Assembly (NCBI RefSeq): GCF_030463535.1
Contig: NC_132894.1
Location: forward strand, 32,415,625-32,479,624
DNA from: Salminus brasiliensis
Taxonomy: Eukaryota; Chordata; Actinopteri; Characiformes; Bryconidae
Length of the DNA: 64,000 nt
Reading direction: 5' to 3'
Positions 1 to 11,130 of this stretch are shown piece by piece. The translations under genes and the position numbers were made by a program. Position 1 is the first letter of the stretch, and each line of letters starts with the position of its first letter. Under the pieces are notes generated by a model. The model saw nothing but the letters and a program-made list of their open reading frames with translations. It searched no databases and had not been told where the DNA came from.

Positions 1-382
1 AAGCCAATCTGCACCAAGAGCCCTTCCAGCTTCCAGTACGGCTCGGCTCGACCCGCCATCCTTTAGGATCCACGGGAGACGAGCGTCCAGGCTTTTTTCT
101 GTCCTGCACCGAAGTGGTGGAACGAGCGTCCCCTGGGTGTCCGAACAGCAGAGTCCAACGCAGACTGAAGACCCTCCTCTTCCGAGAGTACTTGGGTGAA
201 TAGCAGAGTATTATGGTCTCCTTATTGACTGACTTATTGAGTGTTTGGTCGTGTCTAAGATTAGAGAATCTTTGAATTCTAGTCAATTCTAACTAGCTGA
301 GGTTATTCTTGAGTAAACAGTGAAGCACTTATGTAAGTCACTCTGTAAAAGGGCGTCTGCTAAATGCCGAAAATGTAAATGT
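1..382 (+). mobile_element. L2-like LINE, 3' end (RT C-terminus plus 3' UTR)
   Basis: Around 150-200 one frame reads RRLKTLLFREYLGE and then stops, which is the typical end of fish L2-clade reverse transcriptase ORFs. Upstream the frame is broken. The rest is 3' UTR, ending in the conserved tail GTAAGTCRCTCTG...TAAATGCC at 333-381, which is also seen at 21463-21511 and 43159-43207. The copy is truncated by the window edge and degenerate, so it is not active. Confidence 0.8.
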
Positions 383-887
383 TTATTAACAGTATGTGGG
401 TTTGAGCTTGTTCATGAGGATCAAGCCTGCATGGCCTGTAGATCATTACAGACTGACTGGAAAAAGGTATGTCTGGTATGTAAAGTGTGTAGCAGAGGTG
501 TTTAGAGAGCCGCTACGGAAAGGTACGGACACACAGTGCCGCACTGTGAGTTTGACCCCGTGGAAAGGCAAAAGGGCTCGTTCCAAGGACAACAGCAGCA
601 CACACAGAGGGCATTGACCACCTCAGCGGCCGTTTGGCTCTGGCTGAGTGAGGCGGAGGGTAGAAGAGAATTAGTGGCAAGTGTGGTCAGCATACCTGAG
701 AGGCCGGCTGTGCTCGGTTTTAAAGAGAAAGGTTTGGTTATGATTCTGAGGCACTTGCTTGTAACAGGGTTGAATAAATGGAATTAATATTAAATATTAA
801 ACATGTTTATTAGACTGATGTTGGATGTGGACGGAGAAATTCATTAATTAATTAATCAATCCTTATCAATAAAATCAGGGCAGAATG
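383..887. other. no recognised feature
   Basis: Single-copy-looking sequence. Open frames of 60-80 codons on both strands have no recognisable domain. It would lie in strn intron 1 if the gene runs leftward. Confidence 0.4.
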
Positions 888-1200
888 GTCGCGCAGTTCC
901 AGGCCGTTGCTAGGCTGTTGCTATGTGGTAACTAGTGTAAAACTGTTATTGCTAAGTGGCTACTAGGACATCCTAGGTGGGTGTTGGGGTGTTGCTATGC
1001 AGTTGCTGTGGTATTTCAGGTGGGTCCCAGGTGGGCGTTCCAGGTTGGTTTTATGCTGTTGCTAAAGTGTTCCTATGGGGTTGTTATTAGAGTTGGTATT
1101 TCGGGTGGCTACTAAGGTGCCCCCAGGTGGTAGCTAAGGTGTCTTTAAGGCAGATCCTGATTGTTTGCTAGAGTGGTTGCTATGGTTTGTAATGGTTGGT
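888..1200. repeat. degenerate GTTGCTA-type minisatellite
   Basis: The words GTTGCTA, GTGTTGCTATG and GGTGGTTGCT recur every 15-40 bases with strong GT/CT bias. This is an old, decayed tandem array of a type common in fish genomes. It has no coding content. Confidence 0.6.
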
Positions 1201-1248
1201 TGACATCAGCATATGCCTAAAAGCTAAGTGAAAGAAAAGTTGACTTCC

Positions 1249-1410
1249 TATCAGAAGAGTGGGATGTAAAGACAGAGTACAACACTGCTATCTAGTGGTC
1301 GGGGTCTAAACACCACAAAAGGAACCACTGTCTGCCACCAGTCTTTACACGTAAAGTAATAATTAAAAACAGTGAGACAGTATTGAAAAACATCTCACAA
1401 TATTTCAACA
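1249..1410 (+). repeat. interspersed repeat, partner of 3110-3300 in inverse orientation
   Basis: Shares ACTGCTATCTAGTGGTCGG and about 150 further bases with the reverse complement of 3110-3300, including the downstream word AACCACTGTCTG. It is an unclassified fish interspersed repeat. The two copies form an inverted pair 1.7 kb apart. Confidence 0.6.
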
Positions 1411-1554
1411 GATTAATATTTTCTTACACCCCTAAAAGTCATGTTGCTGAAATTTTGACTAGCCTATATATTACCATTGATTTACACAGAATAATTACAT
1501 TTGTACCACTAAAATGTTATAAAAATATATTTACAATTATTTTTACTAGTAGAA

Positions 1555-2152
1555 ATATTTACTAAAAATGCAAAGATCAGATACTAGGATCGAATATCGG
1601 TCCTAATACTAACAAAATTAGCTGGATCGGATTTTAAACAATTGGTGTGATCCAAAGAACCGAACCATTCATGAAACCCAATTTTCACACCGCCGGTATT
1701 CTAGGCCTGTAACCCAGGATCAGAGTAACCTACAGACATCATACACGTCTCCCCCTATCTAACCAGCATGGTGCCCTCGACCCGTCATCAACTATCAGCG
1801 AGTATCAGCTTGTCTTCCAGATAAGGAGAACCGAGAAGGGAGGAGCTGCTAGCTCCTCTTTAGACTTCGAATTTCAGAATAAAAGTCCTGAGCCCAGACA
1901 ACACTGTGCTGGAATTCATTTTAGCAACTAATAAACAGAAATTGGGTTAATTTATATCTGTGTTCTTTTTTTTTCTGCTTTACAAGGCAAATAAAGTCAT
2001 GATTACATCAATCCTGATGCATTAAGTCTCTCCCAGATGGTGATTATAAATTTAACAATGGTATCGGATCGACATCTGGTAGTTCATGTATCAGTATCGG
2101 TCTCTGTATCGGAAAACAGAAAATGATGAATCGGTGCATCCCTAATATTTAC
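1555..2152. mobile_element. hAT-like non-autonomous element with perfect 8-bp target duplication
   Basis: The element occupies 1563-2144. Its right end reads GGTGCATCCCTA and its left end is a decayed inverse (TAAAAATGCAAAGATC). It is rich in GATCGGATATCGG-like words, as in the well-known fish family beginning TAGGGATGCACCGATC. Identical ATATTTAC octamers flank it at 1555-1562 and 2145-2152, the 8-bp duplication expected of hAT transposons. There is no transposase ORF, so it was mobilised in trans. A relative lies at 38271-38589. Confidence 0.8.
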
Positions 2153-3109
2153 ACTGTAAAATTGCCAAAAGGCTCAAAAGTCAAGCAATCAGAGGATACT
2201 CATCCACACTGTGGTCCTGGAAGCCCACTGTCCAGCACATTTTAGCGCTTTCCTCGCTCCCAACACACCCGACCCGATTATTTAACTCATTAGCAAGCCC
2301 TTACTGAGGTTTAAGTGGGACTGTCAAAACAGGGGCAATGCAAGCATGTGCAGGGCAGTGAGCTTTCAGGACCAAGGTTGGGGACCACTGTCCCAAAGTC
2401 AACCTCGACTGATCTGTCTTAACCTGAGAAGTGCGTCTGTGGTGGAAGCAACTGCTGGGAAGAAGCTTTCTTGCCTTGAATGACTATAGGTAGGCAAGGA
2501 TAGGCGTCTACAGAGGAGCTACTCTTTAGAAAAGCAGACAATGCGACAACGTGACAGAACGTGACAGGCACGGGCCTATCTGCAGCGATTAACATGCACG
2601 AAAAGGCAACCAGGGCAAGTCCCAGTAGAGCCATGTTCAACACACTCATATCTAACACAGGTGCATAGGCACATGAATACCACCCCCCCCCCTCCAAATA
2701 ACGCAGGGCGCTTGCTCTGTGGCAGGCATCAACTGGAAGGCTTACTCACTAAACCCTGCTGGAAGAGCCGTGTTGATGGGTAGAGCCTCCCGCGAGCATA
2801 ATCTTCAGCACATCTTCAACACACAGCACAGGGATTAGTGTCTGAGCTGCTCTCTAGTCTGAATCCTCCGTTAATTCCACTTCAGGGTCCCCCAGTACGG
2901 AGTTTACAGACCCCACTGAGAGAGCAGGCCTCAATGCTATCCAAACACTCTCCATGGATCAGCACTCGAACTCTATTCCTGAAGGACCAGCGCTCAAACA
3001 ACACACGGCCAGATTCACACGTACTACCTCTGAAGAAGCAGACGTGGTAGCTGCCCCATCCACTAGTTACACTGAGCTTTGATTTTTTATGGCTTAGGGG
3101 CGCAAGACA
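2153..3109. other. no recognised feature
   Basis: Unique-looking intronic or intergenic sequence. Open frames on both strands, including a 92-codon one on the minus strand at 2419-2697, have no known domain and no splice-site support. Confidence 0.4.
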
Positions 3110-3300
3110 ACAGTGACACCCTTGAGTATTGTGATATTACATTTTTTTTTATTCCCAAAAACAGTTTTTTTTTCATGAATGGTTTACAGGAAAGATTGGT
3201 GTCAGACAGTGGTTGATTTTGTGCAGTGTTTGAACTCCGACCACTAGATAGCAGTGTTGTAGTCTTCAGATCCCACTGTTCTGATTGCTCAAACTTCATA
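3110..3300 (-). repeat. interspersed repeat, inverse copy of 1249-1410
   Basis: The reverse complement matches 1249-1410 over most of its length, with the core CCGACCACTAGATAGCAGTG. It carries T-tract expansions at 3141-3150 and 3164-3172. Confidence 0.6.
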
Positions 3301-3344
3301 TGGTGGGTTATATGGTTGTGTTTTTATACTGGGACATGTTTCCT

Positions 3345-3381
3345 AAAATAAATAAATCCATAAATAAATAAATAAATAAAT
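3345..3381. repeat. (AAAT)n microsatellite
   Basis: Repeated AAAT/AATA units with one interruption (CC). Confidence 0.9.
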
Positions 3382-4984
3382 GCAATCCTTTCCATTGCAT
3401 TACCAGATTGTACGTGACTCACATCTGGAGTTACGAGGCCGTGAAGATGAGTCAACATACTTATCTCGGCCTCTCGCTCCATCTAGCTGGTGGATTTGTG
3501 CCTCTTAATTGCATTTGGTGAATTTGTGCATCCGTCTATGGGTTTGTGTGAATCTGATCAATGGACATGAAACCCTGTCATCTGCCTTTTGCTGTTTATA
3601 GACTAATGGACTCTTTTATTCATACATTCCACCACATTTTGTGAAGCTAGGACTCTGATGAACCCATTTTAAAGACCATGTTTTCATAAGAGATATGATC
3701 ATTTCTAAAAATCTGACTTTTTCAGGTTTAGGGTCAGGTTATCTCCTCACACAGTGCTGTAATTCACATTATAGAGGGGGCTGAACATTTTGACGTAAAA
3801 CATGTGGGTATGACCTTCTATACACACGCCTATAGGTGAATTTAAGAATAAAAAAAATTGAGAAAATACCCTCAGACTCCAGTTCAAGACAAGCTGAAGC
3901 CGATATCCCGGTAATCCTGTGAATTCAGGCCCAGCGATACATCGCTCAGTGCCGATCACATCGTCTGGGAATGGTCACTGGTGGGCATCTTGAGTTCGGA
4001 AGAGGCAGGCAGTGGGTTCCTAGACATGCATGGCAAATTTAAACGCCTGAAATATCCTTTAAAGTCTGCAAATGTGAGCGACGCACAGGCCATTCTGCAT
4101 TAGCGTAAAGGTATGCCAGTAACGCAGCAGGTTCTGAGTGTGAAACCGGCTTACGATTGAATGGAAGACATTTCATAGCCAAGAGCAACAGATCGGCTTG
4201 TTTTTAACACCGTTACCAATAAAGACATGAAGAGGACCGAGCTAAAATCAGACCAAACACGTAAGACAAGCTTAATGCTAAACGATCCCCTGCTTGATGA
4301 ATAATGCACTTATCCAGGGGACCAAGCCAATGTTTTTTTATGCTCTAAATAGTGCACGGTGCAAGATGTCAGTTAATGGCATATACCCTACCGAGCGCTC
4401 CACATAGACTCTCTGTTAATAGCCTTGTACGCTACACTGTGCGATAAAAAATACTTAGGGAGTCTGGATTCCCTGGGGGCAGCCTGATGCTTCAGTGCGT
4501 GGGCGACCTCCCTGTGTGTGTCATCTTTTCTTTTTTTCTTTTTTCTGAACATGTGACAAAAAAAAAAAGAAGAAGAAGAAAGCAAGCAAGCAGCATCTGG
4601 AGGATACGCTTCTGCCCCAATGATCATTTTGCAATTCAAATCAACACATGAGTGTTACATGAATCACACCATTAAAGAGTGCGCCCACACGGGCTTTACC
4701 CTAACATAGGAGAAAAGCAGAAGAGCGGGGTTGAGGGATGTTTTCCAGGCACAGGAAGGGTTATTTTGGGCATGTTGGATTTGCTAAATGTGGATTCTGG
4801 TGGGATTTTACACACTGAGGTGCAAAACGCTTTAAGCGCTTTTTAGGGAGCGAGACGAGCCATCGCCATGAGATATTTAAGCCAGCGGGAGCTCGGCTTC
4901 CTGGCCAAAATGAGGTATCAGAGCAGGTGGAAGTGTTTCAGGCTAGTTTGCGGACAGTTTTGTCTAATTTCCATTAGAAACACA
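3382..4984. other. no recognised feature
   Basis: No exon, repeat family or RNA gene is recognised. It holds a pyrimidine tract followed by an A/GA tract at 4525-4590. Confidence 0.35.
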
Positions 4985-5085
4985 GTTAGACGTCTTCCTG
5001 CCGGTCCAGGGGACTGAACCGGTGACCTTTCAGTCCCACTGAACTGGGACAATTCTCTGACCCTTAGGCCACACCACTCCTGGAA
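4985..5085 (-). mobile_element. tRNA-derived SINE head remnant
   Basis: The reverse complement has an A-box-like TGGCCTAAGGG and a B-box-like GGTTCAGTCCC, about 70 bases from start to end. The rest of the cloverleaf does not form well, so this is a pseudo-tRNA or SINE head rather than a functional tRNA. Confidence 0.45.
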
Positions 5086-5399
5086 TCAGTGGTCAGGGGT
5101 TTGCTTCAAGCAGTGTCTGGTTTGGTCTGCTGCACGGGTGGCAGCTATCTGCTCCTGGTCCCGCGCGTGGGGTTGCATGATTGGTTCATGATTGGTTCAT
5201 GATTTTGTCACATGATGCTTTGACGCATCTTCTGCATGCCTAAAAAAGAAATTCTCTAAAACGGTGCAGAGAAAGGAATGTTAGAAACAGTGCCACAGGT
5301 GTATACAATCAATCACTTAGCCCTGCAGTCTGCCTTTCCACACATTTCTCCAGCGTGGTTCTGTATGTAATAGGAGACACCGCTGCACCAACAATCCCC

Positions 5400-5612
5400 C
5401 CTGCCCTCCTAGATCTTCCACCATCAGCTGTGAGTGCTGTTATTATTGAACAGTGGAAGCATTTAGGAGGAACAGCTCACAGAGAGCAGCTCAGCCACCG
5501 AGTGTCTGTCAGATCACGTAAAGTTACAGAGCGGGAGATGGGAGGTCGTAAAAGCTCTAGTAGGGGTAACGTTTCGATGTCCCAATACTTTTGTCATAAT
5601 AGTGTGTGTATA
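5400..5612 (+). mobile_element. degenerate TIR-type DNA transposon fragment
   Basis: It ends with TGTCCCAATACTTTTGTC, the terminal motif of the Tc1/mariner-type MITE family found repeatedly in this window. Upstream sequence translates to EQWKHLGGTA, a peptide that I recall recurring in fish repeats carrying this terminus. The left end is not identified. Confidence 0.5.
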
Positions 5613-6364
5613 TGTATAATTTTGAGATCCCACACCTATAATAAATAGGCTAAATACCAGCTGCTTGTTTTGGTTGCTACTAATGATTGTTTACAAAAAT
5701 CAAGCTCTTCAGCCCATCATTAGAAAGTTCTGAAGTATCAGCACCTGGATCCATAACAACACTTTCCTTTCGACGGGCCCTAATATCCATCATCCTGCTG
5801 ACCCCTTTTGCTGAATTTAAAAAAAAATCTAAACAATCTTCTGACCTCCTGTCCTTTCCGCCTGGCACTGAGCCATGATGAAGCCTGGCCAAAGAGGCGA
5901 TCAGCTGGAAATACTAAACAAAACCACAAACAGCAAAACACCTTTAGATCCAGACCCCACCTCTCTGCTGACCACTACATGACAATCTCTATCTCTCTGC
6001 ACATCTTTTTAAACCACGGTAAAAACAAAGTAACCCTTTAAGGGGGAAAAAAAAAAAAAAGAATCACTGTGTTATGCAGGCTGCTTCCCGGCACTGCTTC
6101 CCTTCGCTCGGTGCTGCTAACAGTCCCAAAAATCAGGTCATTTGTCTAAACACATCAGCCACAAATATGCTCTGAAGCCACTGGCTTCAACGTGGGACTC
6201 CAAAAATGCTCCTGGCTCCCAGGGCACCCTGCTGCTCGGCCTGTGTGTGATGTGGTCCAAATTTGACTCGGATGAATTCTTGACCTCAAAGGCGAAACAT
6301 AACATCCACAAACAGTTTCTAGAGACGCTGGATCCCCTTGTTCTGCCTAAAGAGAAAATAACCT
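5613..6364. other. no recognised feature
   Basis: Open frames of 60-125 codons overlap on both strands here (for example 6138-6512 minus) but lack domains or splice signals. An A-tract lies at 6048-6060. Confidence 0.35.
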
Positions 6365-7000
6365 TCCCTATTAAAGAGGCCCTAGAATGTAAAGCTGTAT
6401 TTCTTTTGGCTGAAGAGCTGAATAATGAGAGGTCAGTAGATGGACGTGACAAACCGTGACCCTCAAGCACTGCTGTTGCTCCTTTAAAAGAGAATCCAGC
6501 AGATTCCATCACAGTCTTGACTCGTTATATTTACCCCCTCTAATTGACATAAACCCCACCCACTAGAGAAAGCCCCACTCAAAGTGGTAGGGCCGCTGAA
6601 ACTGGGCGGCTTGAATACGATGCCAGGAGAATATGGTGATGTTGATCCTGGAGAGCAGCTCAGGAGCTCATCACCATCTCCTGCTAGTTTTGAGAATACA
6701 GGCTGTTTCGGTAGCCAGGCCTTGTGGTCACGTTTTTTCCTGTGTCCTGTGCCAGTGTCCGCTTTGCCTTCATGGCTCCCCAATAGGCTAACAGCCAACA
6801 CTAGCCAACCCTAGCTTTTCCCATGTCTTCAACGACTTCAGCTGAACCAAACTGGAGCTAAAAACATATCAGAAGGGAAAGAACCGGCTCGGACAAAGGT
6901 AAACGCTAACCGGCTAATCTCTTTAGCTTTCTAACAGTACACCTCTCTTTATGCTGAGAGGACACAATGAGAGGACAGCACCTTGTAGGAATTTCCCCCC
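6365..7000 (+). mobile_element. interspersed repeat family P, copy 1 (TTAAAG-ended MITE)
   Basis: Begins ATTAAAGAGGCCCTAGA and shares a long series of blocks with 24851-25470 and, in inverse orientation, with 60385-60770: GAATAATGRAGAGG, CAGTCTTGACTCGTTATA, GGAGAATATGGTGATG, AGCTGAACCAAAC and CACAATGAGARGACAGCA. The left end fits the TTAAAGGRR terminus of T2/Kolobok-type MITEs. No right terminus is identified. Confidence 0.6.
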
Positions 7001-7924
7001 AAATAGGCTTGTTAAACAACATATGAGCATTTCCTGCCCCAACCAAAGTCACATATGTACTATTTATGCATCTAAAACCAACTTAAAATACACTTTAATT
7101 CCCAATTTTTACAAATAAGCCAATAAAGGCTTTATGGGCAGCAGGTCCAAAGAGGCCAAGGCTGACAGAACGGACAGCCCCACCTCGCCTGACTGCAAGA
7201 AAAAGCAGAAACCCTCAAACACGTTCTCCACCTTCCCCGTTTCACCTCAACAATAGGAGACAATACGGCTCCGGTGACAGGACGTGAGGTGTGTACGTGA
7301 TCCAGGGCGTTTCACAACCTCTGCCCATCTCAACCTGACTGAACAGGTGTGCATACCTTTCCATACAAGGCCAAGCCTTGCTGCCTCCCAACCTGCAGGT
7401 CTGCCTGCTTCCTCAGGAAGAGGAAGGCGGCCATGGGAACATGGCGTCACCAGAGACTGGTTCTTATGGGAAACACAACATTCCAACCATCACTTTTTCC
7501 CAGAAAAAGCCCAAAGAGCTTAAGGTGTTAAGGGGGCTAATGTCAGCTCTCAATAGCTAATTGGTTATAATACACCAGAAATCAAAGGCCATGCATGAAA
7601 AGTCACCACTGCTGGGAATTAACCCACTTATTGCAATGCTATTTATGCCACTTTGAACTCTAAGAAGGTAATGTCGAGCCGCAGAATTACCTCACATGTA
7701 CCACGCTGTTGGTCAAAGCACTAGTTTGGACAAAATTGGAATGTTTGGAATGTTGGGAATGGGGAAAAAAAAAATGCTGCACAGCTAAACCAGTAAAAGC
7801 AGTCCGCCTGCAAGCTGAACCTTTAGATTGAATCCAATGTGTATAGCTAAGAGTTTATAGCCAACAGTGGGGCCTGTTTAATCAACCTTTAGGTGAGCAG
7901 TCAACTGTGCAACGTGCAGCTTGA
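7001..7924. other. no recognised feature
   Basis: Unique-looking sequence with overlapping 60-80 codon frames and no domain. No repeat family recognised. Confidence 0.35.
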
Positions 7925-8640
7925 TTTAGGGTGAGTTGGTGTGTCTTTGCTATCGTAACGACAGAAAAAAGTACGCCTTGAGAGGCTCAAAACGCTCAAA
8001 AGTTAAAATGTGCTTAGTCTTCTAATTAATTATGGGTGTGTTTTGGTTGTAACGTGCAATTAACCAATCAGCGTATCACTCCCATGGGCAATGGGGCATT
8101 TAAATCGGTGGAGCACCTCGCCTCTGGAATAATACTATGTTATTTTACTTTCTGTTTATTGTTGATGTAAAAGTGTGCATAGCTGCCATCTGGCCGCGCT
8201 ATGGGTTTGTGCACTGCTGCGTGTCCATGTGTGCGAAACAGGCGGGGGTGTACGCATGTTGAGCTGCACGTGCCTATGTTGACCATTCACTGCCAAGGTA
8301 GCAATGAACGTTTGACTGTTGACGTCTGCCTAGGTTGTTTCGGTCACTGGCGCACCTGTGTTTTCCGTTGCCAAGACAACAATACGCCAGAAATTGACCT
8401 GAACACATCTCATTACGAGACCACCGCGCCCATCGGTGTAGATATATTCAAAAGCACTGTTGCTATTTAAGACACAGATGGAAGGCGTGAAAATAGACTG
8501 TTGGTGGGGTGTAAGATATCGCAACGTACCTGGCACAGGATGGAAGATTGGGCCCAGTGTGTTATACAGGGTCATAAAATAAAAATCATTAAAAAAAATT
8601 TATAAAAAAGCCAAATTAGAGATTACCGCCCAACAACATG
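7925..8640. repeat. interspersed repeat of unknown class
   Basis: Contains blocks I recognise from many teleost genomes, such as ATTATGGGTGTGTTTTGG, AACCAATCAGCGT and TAGATATATTCAAAAGC. It probably derives from a DNA transposon, but I cannot place its ends. The internal 89-codon frame at 8201-8470 is taken as chance. Confidence 0.4.
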
Positions 8641-9084
8641 TTTTGAGGTAGGTGTGTAACTACTTAGTTAGTGCACTGCTAACATGGTTGCCACAAGTTT
8701 CCATTATTTGCTAAACAGAATGGCCCTGTAGCTCTAATGATTTTTACAAGAAACTTCTGGTGCATTCTCAGGATAAATACAAGGCTAACTGCTATCAAAT
8801 TATTTAGTGGATTATGTTCATTAGTTGTAGAGCTGAACAAATTTAGCTTTTTTTCTACATTTATTATAAATACAGACAGTCTGAAAACACTGGACATAAG
8901 TTGTGCTCTACTGCCTCCATAATGGTGCACAGTGCTTGGACCCCTGATAATTGCCACTGGCACGGTCATTTGAAGAGGACACATCAAATCGACGGGTTCT
9001 ACAACAGATTCGGACCAAAAGAAAATATGTGCTGGCTGTCTTATTTGCTACTAAAGATCGTTTATACAAATTAACGTGTTTAAA
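8641..9084. other. transposon flank, nothing else recognised
   Basis: AT-rich sequence leading into the Tc1-like remnant. The minus-strand frame continuing from it (8908-9198) degenerates here. Confidence 0.35.
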
Positions 9085-9475
9085 ATTACTCCACAAAAAC
9101 TCCACAAGGCCTCTGAAGGTGTCCTGAGATACCAAGCCGTCCTGTAAGCTGAGAGGTGGGGTCTCCATGAATCTCATCAATGAGCCTTGGGCATCCACGA
9201 CCCTGTCACCAGTTTACTGGATGTCTTTCCGTGGAGCACTTTTGGTAGGAGGTACTGACCACAGCATACCGAAAAAAACCCCACCTGACCTGCCTGATGT
9301 TTTCGAGAGGCTCTGACCAAGTCGTCTAGACTCTTTTGCCAGGCCATTTTCCCAGCTTCCAACACATTCCATCACCTTCAGGAACTGGCTGTAGATGCTC
9401 CCTCTTCACAGGTGCACTTGGAACCAGATAATCCGGGTTATTCACGTCACCTGTCAGTGGTTTTAATGTTATGAG
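9085..9475 (-). mobile_element. Tc1/mariner-like transposase remnant, internally deleted
   Basis: The minus strand encodes LSLQDGLVSQDTFRGLVE, matching the C-terminal part of a Tc1-like transposase common in teleosts (family pattern NLQDLKDLLL...QDTFRGLVE). The plus strand ends with CACCTGTCAGTGGTTTTAATG, the terminus of that family. The block next to the transposase C-terminus is N-terminal sequence, so the middle of the gene is missing. The same junction occurs in the copy at 39152-39480. Frames are broken and the copy is dead. Confidence 0.7.
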
Positions 9476-9678
9476 CAAACTTTTCATCAAGCTCTTCCTT
9501 TAAGAGGTGAACGTGCGGCCTAGCCACAGTGAAACCTGAGGAGGGCCGAGTCTTCAGCTGCACCACAGTAGATGTTAATTTGATCCTGTAACTGGGGTTA
9601 TTGCACTGTTCCGCTCCCACGGGGTTCCCTGCCCGAGTCGTGTCTGATGCTATAGATAACCTGCCTCCTCTTTCTCAG

Positions 9679-9679
<1 letters not shown>

Positions 9680-9712
<33 letters not shown>

Positions 9713-9720
9713 ACACACAC
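9680..9720. repeat. (CA)n microsatellite
   Basis: About 20 CA units with one CAT interruption. Confidence 0.95.
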
Positions 9721-10064
9721 TTAAATACTAGGAAAGTCCTAACCAGAGGTTTTTGTCCCTGATTCTGGTGCAAGCACAGCAATTTCCCAACCGAGGCTAT
9801 ACTTTGACACCCCCACAAACATATTACAGACCATCCACGTAGGTTTACTCCTTTATAAAAGGGCTCATTTCCTGGATTTGTTTCAAGTTCACATGACAAT
9901 TAGCCTGAGTATTCCCTCTTTATCCCTTAAAATTAAACAGGGTTTCTGCTACTGTGTCTTTGAGACTGAAAAAGCAGACTCTGGAGGGGGTGCACTATTC
10001 TACTGTGCAGCAACTCCTGCACAAATATGACCTTAATGTAAACGCCATCGGAAGAATCCTTTCC

Positions 10065-10471
10065 GTTTAGAAAATCGATTTTCCGATTCAAATCCATCTT
10101 CATTTTAATGAATTTGAATCGATTCGTATAAGCCAGAGATCGATCTTTACATTTAGCGTACTTTGCGTGGCCAAGTGAGCTGCGTTGCATCATTTATTTC
10201 ATCGTAGCACTACGGCAAGCCACAAACTCAAAGAGTTCATATAAAGGCTGTATTTTTATTTACTTTTTAATAACGGTATATTGAGTGTTCATTGTACATT
10301 TACAACGTTAGTTCTCTAAAAATATCTTCATATTCAAACAAAACATATTATAACTGAAATATCCCTAAATGAATCGTTACTGAATCGAATCGAATCGGAA
10401 AGCGAACTGATTTGGGACCTTGTGAATCGGAATCGAATCAATCCAGGAAAGCAGTGGTGATACCCAGCCCT
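10065..10471. mobile_element. non-autonomous DNA transposon, GATTCGAATC-rich family
   Basis: Many GAATCGATTC-type words occur at both ends (10074-10130 and 10370-10440), and the right edge is GTGATACCCAGCCCT, a terminus I recognise from fish MITEs beginning AGGGCTGGGTATCAC. The left edge is uncertain. No ORF is retained. Confidence 0.5.
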
Positions 10472-11130
10472 ATTCAGAATGGTCAGAAGAACCATCTAGA
10501 CAAGTCTGGCGCATGTGGAAGACGTATAATTTCAATTACTAAATCTTTTAACAATAAATCAGGACAAAAAAAATAAATAGATCACGTTGTCGTGATGAAA
10601 TAAGGGCACACACTGATTCTTCCCATGTGGTCATTTCTAAGACCAAAACTATCACCCAAGTACATGAGGTCCTTCACGTCTAAAAACAAAAACACAGAGT
10701 AAATATTACTCCAGAATATCCAAGAACCCTCCTGCAAGCATGAGCAAAAGCAGAGGGGGCATTTAGAAGCTCCTCATTCTCCGGTTCACTGGTGGTCTCG
10801 AACGCTCACTCTACCAGTATTTCTAAATGAACGCAGCTGTAGAAACGAACAGCTTTGAAAAGAGAAATTACTGCACTGACCTTTGGCTAATTAGTGGCTC
10901 AGGCCGGTACGGCCTGTAGTGCTGAGCACGGCCGAGACGCAGTGGACTCAGTGTAAGAAAGTCTGCTGGGAAGCAGAACGCCTATCACTGACATTTACAC
11001 GCCAAAAAGTGCATTTGGACGTCCTCGACCTCTGATATAATGTAATTACTGCAGTCAGCAGGAGAGTTCGGCTCTGAGAAGAGGGTAGAGAAGTGCAGGG
11101 CAGGGTACAAACATGGAGCTATGGCCTTAG
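10472..11130. other. no recognised feature
   Basis: Unique-looking sequence between a MITE and the 38-bp minisatellite. No exon-like frame. Confidence 0.35.

Noticed and set aside
8367..8380. X-box-like GTTGCCAAGACAAC
   Set aside because: It lies inside an interspersed repeat, so it is probably family sequence rather than a local regulatory site.
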